Assembly (NCBI GenBank): GCA_963708865.1
Contig: CAVPUC010000002.1
Coordinates: 380,508-444,507 of the forward strand
Source: DAIDKA01 sp963708865
GTDB lineage: Bacteria; Pseudomonadota; Gammaproteobacteria; Steroidobacterales; Steroidobacteraceae
Length of the DNA stretch: 64,000 nt
Direction: 5' to 3'
The notes under the pieces are model-generated. The model saw nothing but the letters and a program-made list of their open reading frames with translations. It had not been told where the DNA came from and did not search any database. A program made the translations under genes and the position numbers. Shown one piece after another: positions 1-9,949 of this stretch. Position 1 is the first letter of the stretch; each line of letters starts with the position of its first letter.

Positions 1-1175
<1,175 letters not shown>

Positions 1176-1311
1176 GATGATCCCCCTCAAGTCCCTTTAG
1201 TGGCGCAGCCGCGCCCTAACCGGTCGAAAGCCGCCGATTATGCGCAAAGCCGGCGCACACCGCATCGTAACCCCTGCGTCGCCTCGCGCCTCGCCCGCAA
1301 GGAATATCTTA

Positions 1312-1340
1312 TTGACTTAACCAATTAGTTAAATAAAGAT
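1312..1340 (+). promoter_or_regulatory. Promoter with dyad operator of the ArsR-SRPBCC operon
   Basis: A TTGACT box (1312-1317) lies 16 bp from TAAAGA (1334-1339). Between them is the near-perfect dyad TTAACCAATTAGTTAA (1317-1332). A dyad sitting in a promoter spacer just before an ArsR-family gene is the usual arrangement for an autorepressor operator. Binding is inferred. Confidence 0.6.
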
Positions 1341-1348
1341 ACCGCCCC

Positions 1349-1693
1349 ATGAATGCTCTGGAACGCAGCGCCCTGGACCGAACTTTCAATGCGCTGGCGG
1401 ATCCGACCCGACGCGCGATTCTGGTTCGGCTGGCGCGCGGGGCTGCCTCGGTCGGGGAGCTGGCCGGCCCCTTTGCCATGTCGCTGCCGGCCATTTCCCG
1501 CCACCTCAAGGTCCTGGCCGACGCCTCACTCATCGAAAACCGACGTGACGGTAAGCGACGCCGCTGCCAGCTGCGCCCCGAGGCCCTTGGGAGCGCACGC
1601 GACTGGCTCGATTTTCACCGTCGCTTCTGGAGCGGCAGCTTCGAGCGGCTTGATGCCCACCTCAAAACGCGTCGCACGGAGAACAATTCATGA
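1349..1693 (+). CDS. ArsR-family winged-helix transcriptional regulator
   Basis: A 114-residue DNA-binding repressor. The core contains ALADPTRRAILVRLARG (helix 1-2) and SLPAISRHLKVLADA (recognition helix), then the wing RRDGKRRRCQL. There is no CxC metal-binding motif in the recognition helix, so it belongs to the non-metal ArsR subgroup that pairs with SRPBCC proteins. Its stop overlaps the next start (ATGA at 1690-1693), so the two genes are translationally coupled. It probably represses its own promoter through the dyad just upstream. The signal sensed cannot be read from the sequence. Confidence 0.92.
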   Translation: MNALERSALDRTFNALADPTRRAILVRLARGAASVGELAGPFAMSLPAISRHLKVLADASLIENRRDGKRRRCQLRPEALGSARDWLDFHRRFWSGSFERLDAHLKTRRTENNS

Positions 1694-2160
1694 CCGCCCA
1701 TACCCAGGCCAGCGCAGCCGACGATGAAACCATCCTGGAACTGCGCCGCGAATTCGACGCCGCCCCGGCAGTGGTGTTTGATGCCTGGTTGAGCCGCGAG
1801 CAGTGGGCGGCCTGGATCGGGCCGGAAGGCATCCACTGCGAAGTGCCTGTGCTGGAGCCCACGGTAGGCGGCCGCTATGAGATCACCATGCGTCTGGGCA
1901 ATGGCCAGGTGATCCCGGTCAGCGGGGTTTTCAAAACTATCGATCGACCGAACCGCCTGGTGTTCAGCTGGGGGTGGAACGGCGATCCGGCGCGCCAAAG
2001 CCTCATCACCCTGGAGTTCAATGCGCACGGTGCGCGCACGGAGCTGGTGCTGCGACAGGCAGGGCTCGGCACCATCGCCAACCGCGATGAGCATGGCAAG
2101 GGCTGGACCGGCGCGCTCAACAAACTGCAGCGCTACTTGGCCTCGATCCGCCATCCCTAG
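1690..2160 (+). CDS. SRPBCC (AHSA1-like) ligand-binding domain protein
   Basis: 156 residues with the START/Bet-v-1-like fold of the AHSA1 family: LRREFDAAPAVVFDAWLS at the N-terminus, then EQWAAWIGPEG, then VGGRYEITM and a C-terminal helix KGWTGALNKLQRYL. These cytoplasmic proteins hold a hydrophobic ligand in a cavity and are repeatedly found coupled to an ArsR regulator; the partner here overlaps it by 4 bp. The ligand and any catalytic role are unknown. Length is normal for the family. Confidence 0.9.
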   Translation: MTAHTQASAADDETILELRREFDAAPAVVFDAWLSREQWAAWIGPEGIHCEVPVLEPTVGGRYEITMRLGNGQVIPVSGVFKTIDRPNRLVFSWGWNGDPARQSLITLEFNAHGARTELVLRQAGLGTIANRDEHGKGWTGALNKLQRYLASIRHP

Positions 2161-2284
2161 GACTCCTCCTACAGCGCCTCAGAATTTCCCTATTCGCGCA
2201 CGCTACTAAAGCCACTTGGGCACGGGGAATGCGCTGCCTACAGTGGTGCGGCGCGATAGGTGCGCCAAAGCAGGAGCCATCCCG

Positions 2285-3055
2285 ATGTTCGGATCTGCGG
2301 CGTTATCCAGTCTCATTGGGGCGAGGACCCCGAGGGCGGACAGTCACAACGGTCCGGACACCCAAGCGGCGATGGCCAGGGAACTGAACCTCGCCGCCAT
2401 GGAGGGCGACGATGAGCGCGTCAAGCGGCTGCTGGAGCAGCTCCTGCAAGGCGGTGGTACGCGCGCGACCGAGCGGCTGCAGTCACAGGTCGCGGCGCTC
2501 GAGGAGCTGTTCTACGCCATGCGCACCATGGCGGTGACGGATGAGCTCACCGGGGTATACAACCGCCGTGGCTTTGACTGGGTCGCGAGCCGCTTGTTGC
2601 GCCATCTGTGTCGCGAGCGCCGCGGCGCGCTGCTGATGTACGTGGACATCGACAATCTGAAGACCGTCAACGATACCGCCGGACATGCCGCCGGGGATCG
2701 GTTGCTGGCAGCGGCGAGCAAGGTGCTGCGCGCGGCGTGTGGTGAAAGCACCGTCATTGGCCGCATCGGTGGTGATGAATTCGCCCTGCTGGTGCGCCAG
2801 AGCGGTGCCGAAAACTATCGCCTGCTGCGCCAGCGCATCAATGCGGCGATCGCCGAACGCAATGCGGGCGGCGCGGCGCCGGCGCTGTCGATGAGCATTG
2901 GTGTCGCGGATTTCGATCCGCTGCGGCCGGCGTCGGTGCTGTCGCTGCTGGATCAGGCCGACCGTGCGATGTACGCGGAAAAATTCCGCAAAGGGCCCAA
3001 AGTGCCATTCGAATCAGCCCCTGCGCCGCTCGCGTTGGCTGTCAATGCGGGGTGA
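2285..3055 (+). CDS. Diguanylate cyclase (GGDEF)
   Basis: 256 residues making c-di-GMP from two GTP. The signature RIGGDEFALL is intact, preceded by DELTGVYNRRGFDW and DIDNLKTVNDTAGHAAGD and followed by SIGVADFDP. The first ~100 residues carry no recognised sensor domain, only a helical stretch (ARELNLAAMEGDDERVKRLL) that may form a coiled coil. No RxxD inhibitory site is seen before the GGDEF motif. I chose ATG 2285, preceded by AGGAG at 8 bp, over the in-frame TTG at 2216. The stop lies next to the start of a PilZ gene, pairing a c-di-GMP producer with a likely receptor. Confidence 0.9.
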   Translation: MFGSAALSSLIGARTPRADSHNGPDTQAAMARELNLAAMEGDDERVKRLLEQLLQGGGTRATERLQSQVAALEELFYAMRTMAVTDELTGVYNRRGFDWVASRLLRHLCRERRGALLMYVDIDNLKTVNDTAGHAAGDRLLAAASKVLRAACGESTVIGRIGGDEFALLVRQSGAENYRLLRQRINAAIAERNAGGAAPALSMSIGVADFDPLRPASVLSLLDQADRAMYAEKFRKGPKVPFESAPAPLALAVNAG

Positions 3056-3060
3056 GCACC

Positions 3061-3390
3061 ATGAGTAGTCTGGCAATGCAGACGCGGAGCGCGCCCCAGC
3101 AGTCACACCTGGGGCGCTGCGAGCACCGCATGGACGTCGTCATGTCCGGTCGCCTCGAGGAGGTCTGTGCCGACCCAATCTGTGACCGCGTCACCATCAA
3201 GAACATCAGCGCGCACGGTGCCCGGGTCATCAGTGAACGGCCGTGGCCAGCCCATGAGCACGTGCATCTCGCGGAGCCCGGCGGCGAGCAGCATCTGGAT
3301 GCCGAAGTGGTCTACTGCGAGCATCTGCCCGACAACCGCTATGCCGTGGGCCTGAAGTTCGAGTCGCACGCGCGGCGCCGCGTCGACTGA
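3061..3390 (+). CDS. PilZ-domain protein
   Basis: A small protein of 109 residues, if read from ATG 3061; a GTG at 3052 would overlap the cyclase stop. The PilZ pattern is visible: an N-terminal arginine segment (LGRCEHRMDVV), the strand-turn IKNISAHGARVISERPW corresponding to the usual D/NxSxxG motif, and a C-terminal RYAVGLKFE strand. PilZ domains bind c-di-GMP; the second motif is NISAHG, so one polar position of the consensus is kept. Next to a diguanylate cyclase it is a likely receptor in the same local circuit. The output target is unknown. Confidence 0.8.
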   Translation: MSSLAMQTRSAPQQSHLGRCEHRMDVVMSGRLEEVCADPICDRVTIKNISAHGARVISERPWPAHEHVHLAEPGGEQHLDAEVVYCEHLPDNRYAVGLKFESHARRRVD

Positions 3391-3393
3391 GGA

Positions 3394-4443
3394 CTACGCG
3401 ACACTCGCCTTGATGGTGTCATAGACGAAGCGCAGTTTGCCGACGACGCGGTCCGAGAGCACGAACGGATAGCCGTCCTGCAGCCCCAGGCCGCGGGTAA
3501 AATTGTTCAAGGCATAGGTGAGCGGCACCCACGCGCGGATCATGTCGTCAAATTCAGCCAGCGGGCTTGCGATCAGCAGCGCCGGCTCATCTTCACGACG
3601 CGGCTTGATCGAAACGCCGACGGATTCGGCCGTTTCCAGCGCATCGATCATATGCATCACATGCGCCCAGGACTCGGCCCAGTCCTCCCACGGATGGGTG
3701 CTGGCGTAAGCACTGATGAAGTCGTTTTCCCAATTGGGGGGTGGCCCGTTCTGGTAATGACGGTCCAGAGCCGCTTGATAATTCACGCTGTCATCGCCGA
3801 ACAACTCGCGGAACTCCCCGAGCCTGGGTGTGTTCTCGATGAGGCGATCCCAGTAGTAATGCCCGATCTCGTGGCGGAAGTGACCCAATAAGGTCCGATA
3901 CGGTTCATTCTGCCGGGTGCGCTGCTGTTCGCGGTAGACGTCATCGGCTTCGGCGACGTTGATGGTAATCAAGCCGTTGTCATGGCCGGTGAGCACCCGG
4001 CTCCAGTCGCCACCGGGCGTGGCCGAATCCTTCAGGAATTCAAATTCGACCCCGGTGGGATCCGCTGCCGTTTTGCTCGCCACCGGCAGCCCGAGCGTCA
4101 GGAGTGTGTAGAGCAGGCGACGTTTGGCCACTTCAAGGCGGTGCCAGGCCTCCTCGTTCCCGGGCTGACTTAAGTTGGGGATGACATGGGTGAGGCGGCA
4201 GGAGCGGCACAGCGCCTCGGGCTCGGCCACCGGCAGCGCCCAATTGCAGATCTGGTGGTTGATGGTGTTCGCACACAGCTTGTAGGCCTGATCACCGTAA
4301 TACCACAGCCCGTCGTTGCCGGTTTCGAGCGCCGCCATCTCCATATGGTCGGGCAGGAAGGCCAGATCATGCTGGCAATTCAGGCATCGGACATTCTCGA
4401 AGAAGACGAGATTCTGGCAGTGGGTGCAGTGGAAGGTTTTCAT
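3394..4443 (-). CDS. Putative zinc-binding metallopeptidase
   Basis: 349 residues starting at ATG 4443 (MKTFHC). The first ~50 residues hold a zinc-ribbon-like set of cysteines (CTHCQN, CLNCQHD), with a further CRSC pair near residue 85. The peptidase signature is HFRHEIGHYYWD near residue 190, an HExxH variant of the HExGH type, followed downstream by WEDWAESWAHVMHMID, which supplies the usual third acidic ligand. This matches a widespread family of predicted zinc-binding metallopeptidases with no known substrate. No signal peptide is seen, so it is probably cytoplasmic. It is transcribed behind the BrkB gene with a 59-bp gap. Confidence 0.85.
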   Translation of the reverse strand: MKTFHCTHCQNLVFFENVRCLNCQHDLAFLPDHMEMAALETGNDGLWYYGDQAYKLCANTINHQICNWALPVAEPEALCRSCRLTHVIPNLSQPGNEEAWHRLEVAKRRLLYTLLTLGLPVASKTAADPTGVEFEFLKDSATPGGDWSRVLTGHDNGLITINVAEADDVYREQQRTRQNEPYRTLLGHFRHEIGHYYWDRLIENTPRLGEFRELFGDDSVNYQAALDRHYQNGPPPNWENDFISAYASTHPWEDWAESWAHVMHMIDALETAESVGVSIKPRREDEPALLIASPLAEFDDMIRAWVPLTYALNNFTRGLGLQDGYPFVLSDRVVGKLRFVYDTIKASVA

Positions 4444-4502
4444 GGATGCGCGATTTTGCCTGATCTTGTCGAGTCGGACTAAAGAGAGGGCGAAAGCGGC
4501 GC

Positions 4503-5441
4503 TCAGCCGGTGCGCCGCAGGCCCGGCGGCGCGCCCTGCGACGGGGCGGCGGCTGTGACCTTTCCCGGTGGTTGATCCTGACGCAATCCGCCCAGCACCG
4601 CAGTGAATTCGGCGCCGAAGAGAAAAATCTGCGCGGTGTAATACAACCACAGCAGCAGCGCCGCAAAGGATGCCGCGGCGCCAAAGGCCGTCGGTTGGGT
4701 GGAGTGCGCCAGGTACAGTCCGATCGCCCAGCGCCCGATATAGAACAGGACCGCCGTCAGTCCACCGCCGCTCAGCACCACGGACCAGGGCAGGCGTCGC
4801 GCCGGCATGTACCGGTAAATCAGTGCAAAAAGGCCGGAGATCAATCCGACCGAGATCAGCAGATCGAGACTGCCTATGATGCCGACCAAGGCGACATGGT
4901 TTGCGGCAAAGTGGCTGCGCAGGGTCGCAAGGCAGGTGGTGACGGTCAACGACACCAGTAACAGAAAGCCGAGCGCCAGGATGAAGCCCACGGAGAGCAG
5001 GCGCCTGCGTATCCAGCCATGGATGCCGCGCGTCGCCGGTGTCGTGTCCACCCAGATCTGTTCCAGCGCATACTCCAGTGCCGCGAACACGGTGGTGGCG
5101 CTGATGACCAGTGTCACCGCGCTGACCCACGTCGCCAACACCCCTTGCGTCTGTTGCGAACTCTTCACGGCGCCAAGCAGGATGCGGGCGGTCGCGGGGC
5201 CGAAAAGATCGTTGAGCTGGGCGCCGATCTGGCCGTAGGCGGCGGTGCTGCCGATAATCAGGCCGGCGAATGTTGAGATGATCACGAGCAGCGGCGCAAG
5301 CGAGAAGGCGCAATAGAACGCGAGCGCGGCTCCGATCGTCGAGGCGTTATCGGAACTCCAGTATTGCGCTGCGCTGCCAAACAGGCGCGCGCCGTTCTTA
5401 AGGGGGCCTGCAAGGCGCATGGCGGGGCGTGGCCAAATCAT
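4503..5441 (-). CDS. YihY/BrkB-family inner-membrane protein
   Basis: 312 residues with about six hydrophobic segments, including GAALAFYCAFSLAPLLVII near residue 40, TWVSAVTLVISATTVFAAL near 110, and ASFAALLLWLYYTAQIFLFG near 270, which is the family hallmark. Members are inner-membrane proteins once annotated as ribonuclease BN or serum-resistance factor BrkB; a transport-like role is suspected but not proven. Length is normal. The C-terminal tail is short and Pro/Arg-rich. Confidence 0.88.
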   Translation of the reverse strand: MIWPRPAMRLAGPLKNGARLFGSAAQYWSSDNASTIGAALAFYCAFSLAPLLVIISTFAGLIIGSTAAYGQIGAQLNDLFGPATARILLGAVKSSQQTQGVLATWVSAVTLVISATTVFAALEYALEQIWVDTTPATRGIHGWIRRRLLSVGFILALGFLLLVSLTVTTCLATLRSHFAANHVALVGIIGSLDLLISVGLISGLFALIYRYMPARRLPWSVVLSGGGLTAVLFYIGRWAIGLYLAHSTQPTAFGAAASFAALLLWLYYTAQIFLFGAEFTAVLGGLRQDQPPGKVTAAAPSQGAPPGLRRTG

Positions 5442-5567
5442 GGAAGGGTTGATGATGTCATTTCGCTGTCACTGCCGCGGCGGCGGCTGGTCGGCGCATT
5501 GCGCGATGGTCTGTCGGTTTAATCCCACAGGCAGATACGCCCGCGCGACGCGCACCAATCGGGCAGC

Positions 5568-7382
5568 ATGGCGCCTATGAAACGATTCAAATATTCGCTG
5601 TGGTTGGTATTGCTGGTGCTCGCTCAATACGGGTGGCGTAGCCACGCCGCAGACACCCGAATCTCGGTGTTGAGTGCCGAACAGGTCATTCAGATTCTGG
5701 ATGACACCGTCGAATGGTACCGCGCGCTTGGAACACAGCAGCAGAATGCCACCCAGCCCAGCGATCTGCTGATTCTGTTCGCCAACCGGCAAACGGCCGA
5801 CAAGGTGGTCAGTCTCGCGTTCGATATCGCCCGTGCCAACGCGGAGCTACTGAGCAGCGAAGCGAGTTCCCAGGCCGCGAGCGCCGGGACCACCCCCTCG
5901 CAATCACTCAGCCAGCAGCAGGCCCAGCTGGATGCGGAGCGGCAGGGCCTTCAGCAGGAAATGGCCTCCGACCGGCAGAAGCTCGCGGCGGCCGGCCAGG
6001 GCAGGGCGCAGATCGAGGCGAAGCTGTCCGAGCTTGAGGGTGAACTCGCAATGGTCAATGCCCGCAGGAATCTGCTCGATACGATGACGGAGTTCGTCAA
6101 CGGCAGCGAACCGAAGGCCGCCAATGTGAATGCCTTGAAGGCGCAGATCGATGCGATTGCCGCGACGGTCCCGGCGGCGGCGCCTGCCGCCGCTGGCGCG
6201 AATCCGGCCAGCCCGGCAGCCGCGAGCGCTGCCGCCAGTGCCGCGGCGGTGCGCTATGGGATCTGGGATCTGGCCGCCGAGGTGCTGCATCAACACACCA
6301 AGCTCGGCACTATCCGAGCGATTGATCAGCGCACCGCCGCGCTCGCCGACACCTTCCGCAAGATCAGTGCCGCGCCGCTCGCGCAACTGCAGGCCTATTC
6401 AGCCCGCTCCAACGGCCTCGCATCCCAGGCCGATCATGCCGACAGCGGCGCGCTCAAGGATCTGCGCAATCAATTCGATACGCTGGCGTGGCTATTCAAA
6501 CAGACCTCCGAGGTGCTGCTGCCATTGGGCAAGGAGCAGGTGCTGCTGCAGCAGTACCGCCACAACCTGGTCAGCTGGCGCGATTCGGTCGAGAAGCAGT
6601 ATCACGAAGCCTGGACCGCGCTGGGTGTGCGCCTGGGCATCGTCGCTGGGATTTTGCTGGTGGTGTTCGCGCTGGGGGAGGTATGGCGCCGTGCGGTGCT
6701 TCGCTACGCACATGACATGCACCGCCGGTATCAGTTATTGCTGGTCAGAACCATCGTGGTGTGGACGGTCGCGCTCGCGGTGATCTGTCTGAGCTTTGTG
6801 ACGCAGCTCAGCAGCTTCGCGACCTTCGCCGGCTTGCTGACCGCCGGCCTCGCGGTCGCCATGCAAAGCGTGCTCGTGTCGGTGGTGGGCTATTTTTTCC
6901 TGATCGGCAAGTATGGAATTCGCGTCGGCGATCGAATCCAGATCGGTACGGTGGTCGGTGAAGTGCTGGACATCGGACTGGTGCGGCTTTATCTGCGGGA
7001 ACTGAATCAGCAAGGCACCGCGGGCGCCACCGGCCGGGTGGTCGCCTTTGCCAATCTGATCGTGTTTCAGTCCTCCGGCGGACTGTTCAAGCAGATCGCG
7101 GATTCGGATCTGACGTGGCACGAGACGGTCTTGCCGCTGCCCCAGGTCAGCGACTACGCGGCGCTGAAAGCGAAACTGCTGGCGGCGATCGGGGCGGTGC
7201 TGGGCGCACACGGTGTGGCCGACGCACCGCAGGTGCAGATGCGTCTGGCCGGGGCGCGGATGGAGGCCCTGATTCGCTATCCGGTCAGCTTAAAGCAAGC
7301 CGCGGAGCTGGATGAGCGGGTCGCGCAGGCGGTGGTGAGCGCCCTGGCCGAGCCCAAGGACGCACCGCCCGCGCCGCGCTAG
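5568..7382 (+). CDS. MscS-family mechanosensitive channel with long periplasmic coiled-coil domain
   Basis: 604 residues. A signal-like hydrophobic start (LWLVLLVLAQYGWRSHAAD) is followed by about 330 residues rich in Ala/Gln with coiled-coil character (residues ~115-160). Three membrane spans follow (near 345-365, 390-415 and 420-445). The pore helix/beta-domain junction FATFAGLLTAGLAVAMQSVL and YGIRVGDRIQIGTVVGEV is characteristic of the MscS core. Such extended members resemble the MscK/YbdG-like architecture. ATG 5577 (MKRFKY) is an equally possible start. A monocistronic role in osmotic protection is inferred from the family. Confidence 0.85.
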   Translation: MAPMKRFKYSLWLVLLVLAQYGWRSHAADTRISVLSAEQVIQILDDTVEWYRALGTQQQNATQPSDLLILFANRQTADKVVSLAFDIARANAELLSSEASSQAASAGTTPSQSLSQQQAQLDAERQGLQQEMASDRQKLAAAGQGRAQIEAKLSELEGELAMVNARRNLLDTMTEFVNGSEPKAANVNALKAQIDAIAATVPAAAPAAAGANPASPAAASAAASAAAVRYGIWDLAAEVLHQHTKLGTIRAIDQRTAALADTFRKISAAPLAQLQAYSARSNGLASQADHADSGALKDLRNQFDTLAWLFKQTSEVLLPLGKEQVLLQQYRHNLVSWRDSVEKQYHEAWTALGVRLGIVAGILLVVFALGEVWRRAVLRYAHDMHRRYQLLLVRTIVVWTVALAVICLSFVTQLSSFATFAGLLTAGLAVAMQSVLVSVVGYFFLIGKYGIRVGDRIQIGTVVGEVLDIGLVRLYLRELNQQGTAGATGRVVAFANLIVFQSSGGLFKQIADSDLTWHETVLPLPQVSDYAALKAKLLAAIGAVLGAHGVADAPQVQMRLAGARMEALIRYPVSLKQAAELDERVAQAVVSALAEPKDAPPAPR

Positions 7383-7399
7383 GTCGCCCGTCCGCTCCT

Positions 7400-9565
7400 T
7401 TACGGGGGCGGGGCAGGTGGGCCGCCGCGTCCCGGGCCGGCTCCGGGGGGAGCCGCCTTGATGGCGTTGGCACGCGAGATCAGATACTCGCGCACCGCCA
7501 CCGCGTCTTCGGGTTTTAGATCGGCCCCGAAGTTGCCCATGCCTTTGTCCGCACGGCCGCCCTGCAATACCACCTGATCAAAACCCGGCTGCGTCCACAG
7601 CAGCGGCGAGACGGTGAGATTCGGGAAGCTGCTGCGCCCCTGCAGGCCGTTGGCGCCATGGCAGACCGAGCAGTACTGGGTATAGACCGCATTGCCGTGC
7701 GCGATCACATCGGCTGAGGCCGTGGACGGTGGCGGGTTGAGCGCCGGGGGGGTGTAGGGCGCCGGTTCCGGCAACACGGCGTTGCCGCCGAGGGCAAAGA
7801 CCAGCATGCGTGCGTAGGTTGGGGCGAAGTAGCCGCCTTGTCCGACGCCACCGACGCTGGCGGCGATGTATTGCGTGCCATCAAGCGAGTAGGTGATCGG
7901 AGCGGCGTAGATCGCGGTCTTGGCGTCGAAGTTCCACAGCTTGGTGCCGCTCTTGGCATCGTAGGCGCTCAGGGTCTTGCCGCCGCCGTTACCCATGAAG
8001 ACGAGGTTACCGGCGGTTGCGAGCACCCCGCTGGTGGGTCGTCCATTGGCGAACGGCTCCGCCTGCCACACGATCTTGCGGCTGACCGGGTCCCACGCTT
8101 CCAGCTTGCCTTTCACGCCCGATCGCGCGTAGGGCTGCAGCGTGCTCTGATCGACTTTCGCCCCCATGCTGACACCGAGACTGAAGTTGCCGGGCTTCTG
8201 CACGCTTCCGGGCGGCGGACCGGCCATCGTGAAGTAGGCTTCCCAGGCCGGGATGTAGACCAGGCCGGTGTCGGGACTGTAGGCATTCGGGTGCCAGCTG
8301 TGGCCGCCCTGCACGCCAGGGGCGAGGTCCCAGGGCGCCTTGCCGTAGCGCGCAGCCTCGATCACCTGTGGTCGACCGGTCTTCAGATCAACGCCGGTCG
8401 CCCAGTTTTCCTCGGTGAAGGGATCCGCACTCAGCAACTTGCCGGTCTTGGCCTCGATCACGTAGAAGAAGCCATTCTTCGATGGCTGCAGGATGACGTG
8501 CTTCTTGGCGCCGCCGATCACCAGATCGGCCGTCATCATCGGACTGACGGCGTCATAGTCCCAGGAGTCGCCCGGGGTTTCCTGATAGTGCCAGACATAC
8601 TCTCCGGTGTCGGGCTTCACCGCGACGATCGAGGCGGTATACAGGTCATCGCCCAGCGACGGCTCGCGGGTGTTTTCATTCCAGGGCGACGCATTGCCGG
8701 TGCCGAAGTAGAGCAGGTCGGTCACCGGATCATAGACGGTGGCATCCCATACCGTGCCGCCGCCGCCGGCGATCTTCCAGAACTCACCGTTCCAGGATTT
8801 CGAAGCCTTCTCGAGCGCCTTGTTCTCGAACCCTTTGGCTGGATCGCCGGGGACCGTCCAGAAGCGCCAGACTTCCTTGCCGGTCTCGGCATCGAAGGCC
8901 GCGATCCAGCCGCGCACACCGTACTCACCGCCGGAGGCGCCGATGAATACCTTGCCCTTGGCGACGCGCGGCGCCATGGTGATGGAATAATGCTTGGCCA
9001 TCTGCGGATCGAGGCCAAGACTGACGGGAACCGTGTCGGTGTCCCAGACTTTCTTGCCGGTCTTCGCGTCGATCGCCACCAGCCGCGCATCGAGCGTGCC
9101 GATGAAGATCTTGCCATTCCACGCCGCAATGCCGCGGTTCACGAGTCCGACGTTGTAGCGCAGGCGCTCGCCGCTGATATTGGGGTTGAAAGTCCATAGC
9201 GGCTTGCCGCTCTTCGCATCGAAGGCCTGCACGACATCGCGCGAGGTCGACACATAGAGCACCCCGTCGATGTACAGCGGCGAGCCGTGCTGATCCTGGT
9301 TGGTCTCGTAGTCCCCGTACCACTTAAGCCCCAGCGTATTCACGTTGGCGTCATTGATCTGCTTCAGTGGGCTGAAGCGCTGCTCGGAGTAGGTCCCCCC
9401 GTAGGTCATCCACTGGCCGGGCTCTTTATTGGCATTGACCAGCCGCTTGGCGGTGACGTTGGCGGCAGGCGCCTCGGCCGCCGCCGTTTGAATCAGGGAA
9501 ACGCCGGCGACGAGGGTCGCGGACAGCAGCAAGCTCGTGCCCAGGGCGCGGCTACGGATCATCAT
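7400..9565 (-). CDS. PQQ-dependent quinohaemoprotein alcohol dehydrogenase
   Basis: 721 residues: a Sec signal peptide (residues ~1-31, ending QTAAAEA), an eight-bladed PQQ propeller with repeated W-docking motifs (AIDAKTGKKVWD, AFDAETGKEVWR, AYDAKSGTKLWNF), then a C-terminal cytochrome c domain with CSVCHG near residue 631. It oxidises an alcohol in the periplasm and passes electrons through haem c. Around residue 335 the catalytic Asp lies in SWDYDAVSP: an Asp two residues after it is the feature tied to lanthanide use in XoxF-like enzymes. At residues ~133-142 the usual adjacent Cys pair is absent (RYNVGLVNRG). The substrate is unknown. Confidence 0.92.
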   Translation of the reverse strand: MMIRSRALGTSLLLSATLVAGVSLIQTAAAEAPAANVTAKRLVNANKEPGQWMTYGGTYSEQRFSPLKQINDANVNTLGLKWYGDYETNQDQHGSPLYIDGVLYVSTSRDVVQAFDAKSGKPLWTFNPNISGERLRYNVGLVNRGIAAWNGKIFIGTLDARLVAIDAKTGKKVWDTDTVPVSLGLDPQMAKHYSITMAPRVAKGKVFIGASGGEYGVRGWIAAFDAETGKEVWRFWTVPGDPAKGFENKALEKASKSWNGEFWKIAGGGGTVWDATVYDPVTDLLYFGTGNASPWNENTREPSLGDDLYTASIVAVKPDTGEYVWHYQETPGDSWDYDAVSPMMTADLVIGGAKKHVILQPSKNGFFYVIEAKTGKLLSADPFTEENWATGVDLKTGRPQVIEAARYGKAPWDLAPGVQGGHSWHPNAYSPDTGLVYIPAWEAYFTMAGPPPGSVQKPGNFSLGVSMGAKVDQSTLQPYARSGVKGKLEAWDPVSRKIVWQAEPFANGRPTSGVLATAGNLVFMGNGGGKTLSAYDAKSGTKLWNFDAKTAIYAAPITYSLDGTQYIAASVGGVGQGGYFAPTYARMLVFALGGNAVLPEPAPYTPPALNPPPSTASADVIAHGNAVYTQYCSVCHGANGLQGRSSFPNLTVSPLLWTQPGFDQVVLQGGRADKGMGNFGADLKPEDAVAVREYLISRANAIKAAPPGAGPGRGGPPAPPP

Positions 9566-9949
9566 GGAAACCCCCTAACGGTCTGACTACTAATAGTGGT
9601 GCTGTAGGTGAGATCGGGATTTTAGCCCGAACATGCCTGGCCGGTGCGGCGGCATGCGTTATAAGTGCCGTGGTCGGTGCAACTGGAGCGTTGGATCGAT
9701 CAATGGGCAGGAATTCACGTATCTTGTTAATTTTAAAGATATAAATGCGCTAAAGGTGGACGAACACGCAAAACCCGCCACGGTGTTGCCTCGACAACCG
9801 ATGGAAAGGCGCGGCATTTCTGGAGGACCGGGGTGAGCGGGGGCAATCGTTCCTCGTGACTCGCGTCACAGTCTGCTTGCTCCCCTGTTCATTGATGCTC
9901 CCGCCTGACCGATAACAGGGACGATGCCCGTTATCGCCTCACCCAGAAC
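9566..9949 (+). other. Intergenic region between dehydrogenase and PAS-GGDEF-EAL gene
   Basis: No convincing gene. A 67-codon open frame (9633-9836) has no recognisable features. An unusually AT-rich patch at 9718-9746 could hold a promoter, but no well-spaced -35/-10 pair is clear. Confidence 0.5.

Noticed and set aside
3394..5313. A 639-codon frame that could be read as a fusion of a membrane-protein region and the metallopeptidase
   Set aside because: Its first ~290 codons are the antiphase shadow of the BrkB gene (4503-5441), which has a proper membrane-protein sequence in another frame; the metallopeptidase starts cleanly at ATG 4443.
7838..9199. A 453-codon frame antisense to the PQQ dehydrogenase
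   Set aside because: It is a high-GC shadow; the opposite strand encodes a complete PQQ propeller with signal peptide and haem motif.
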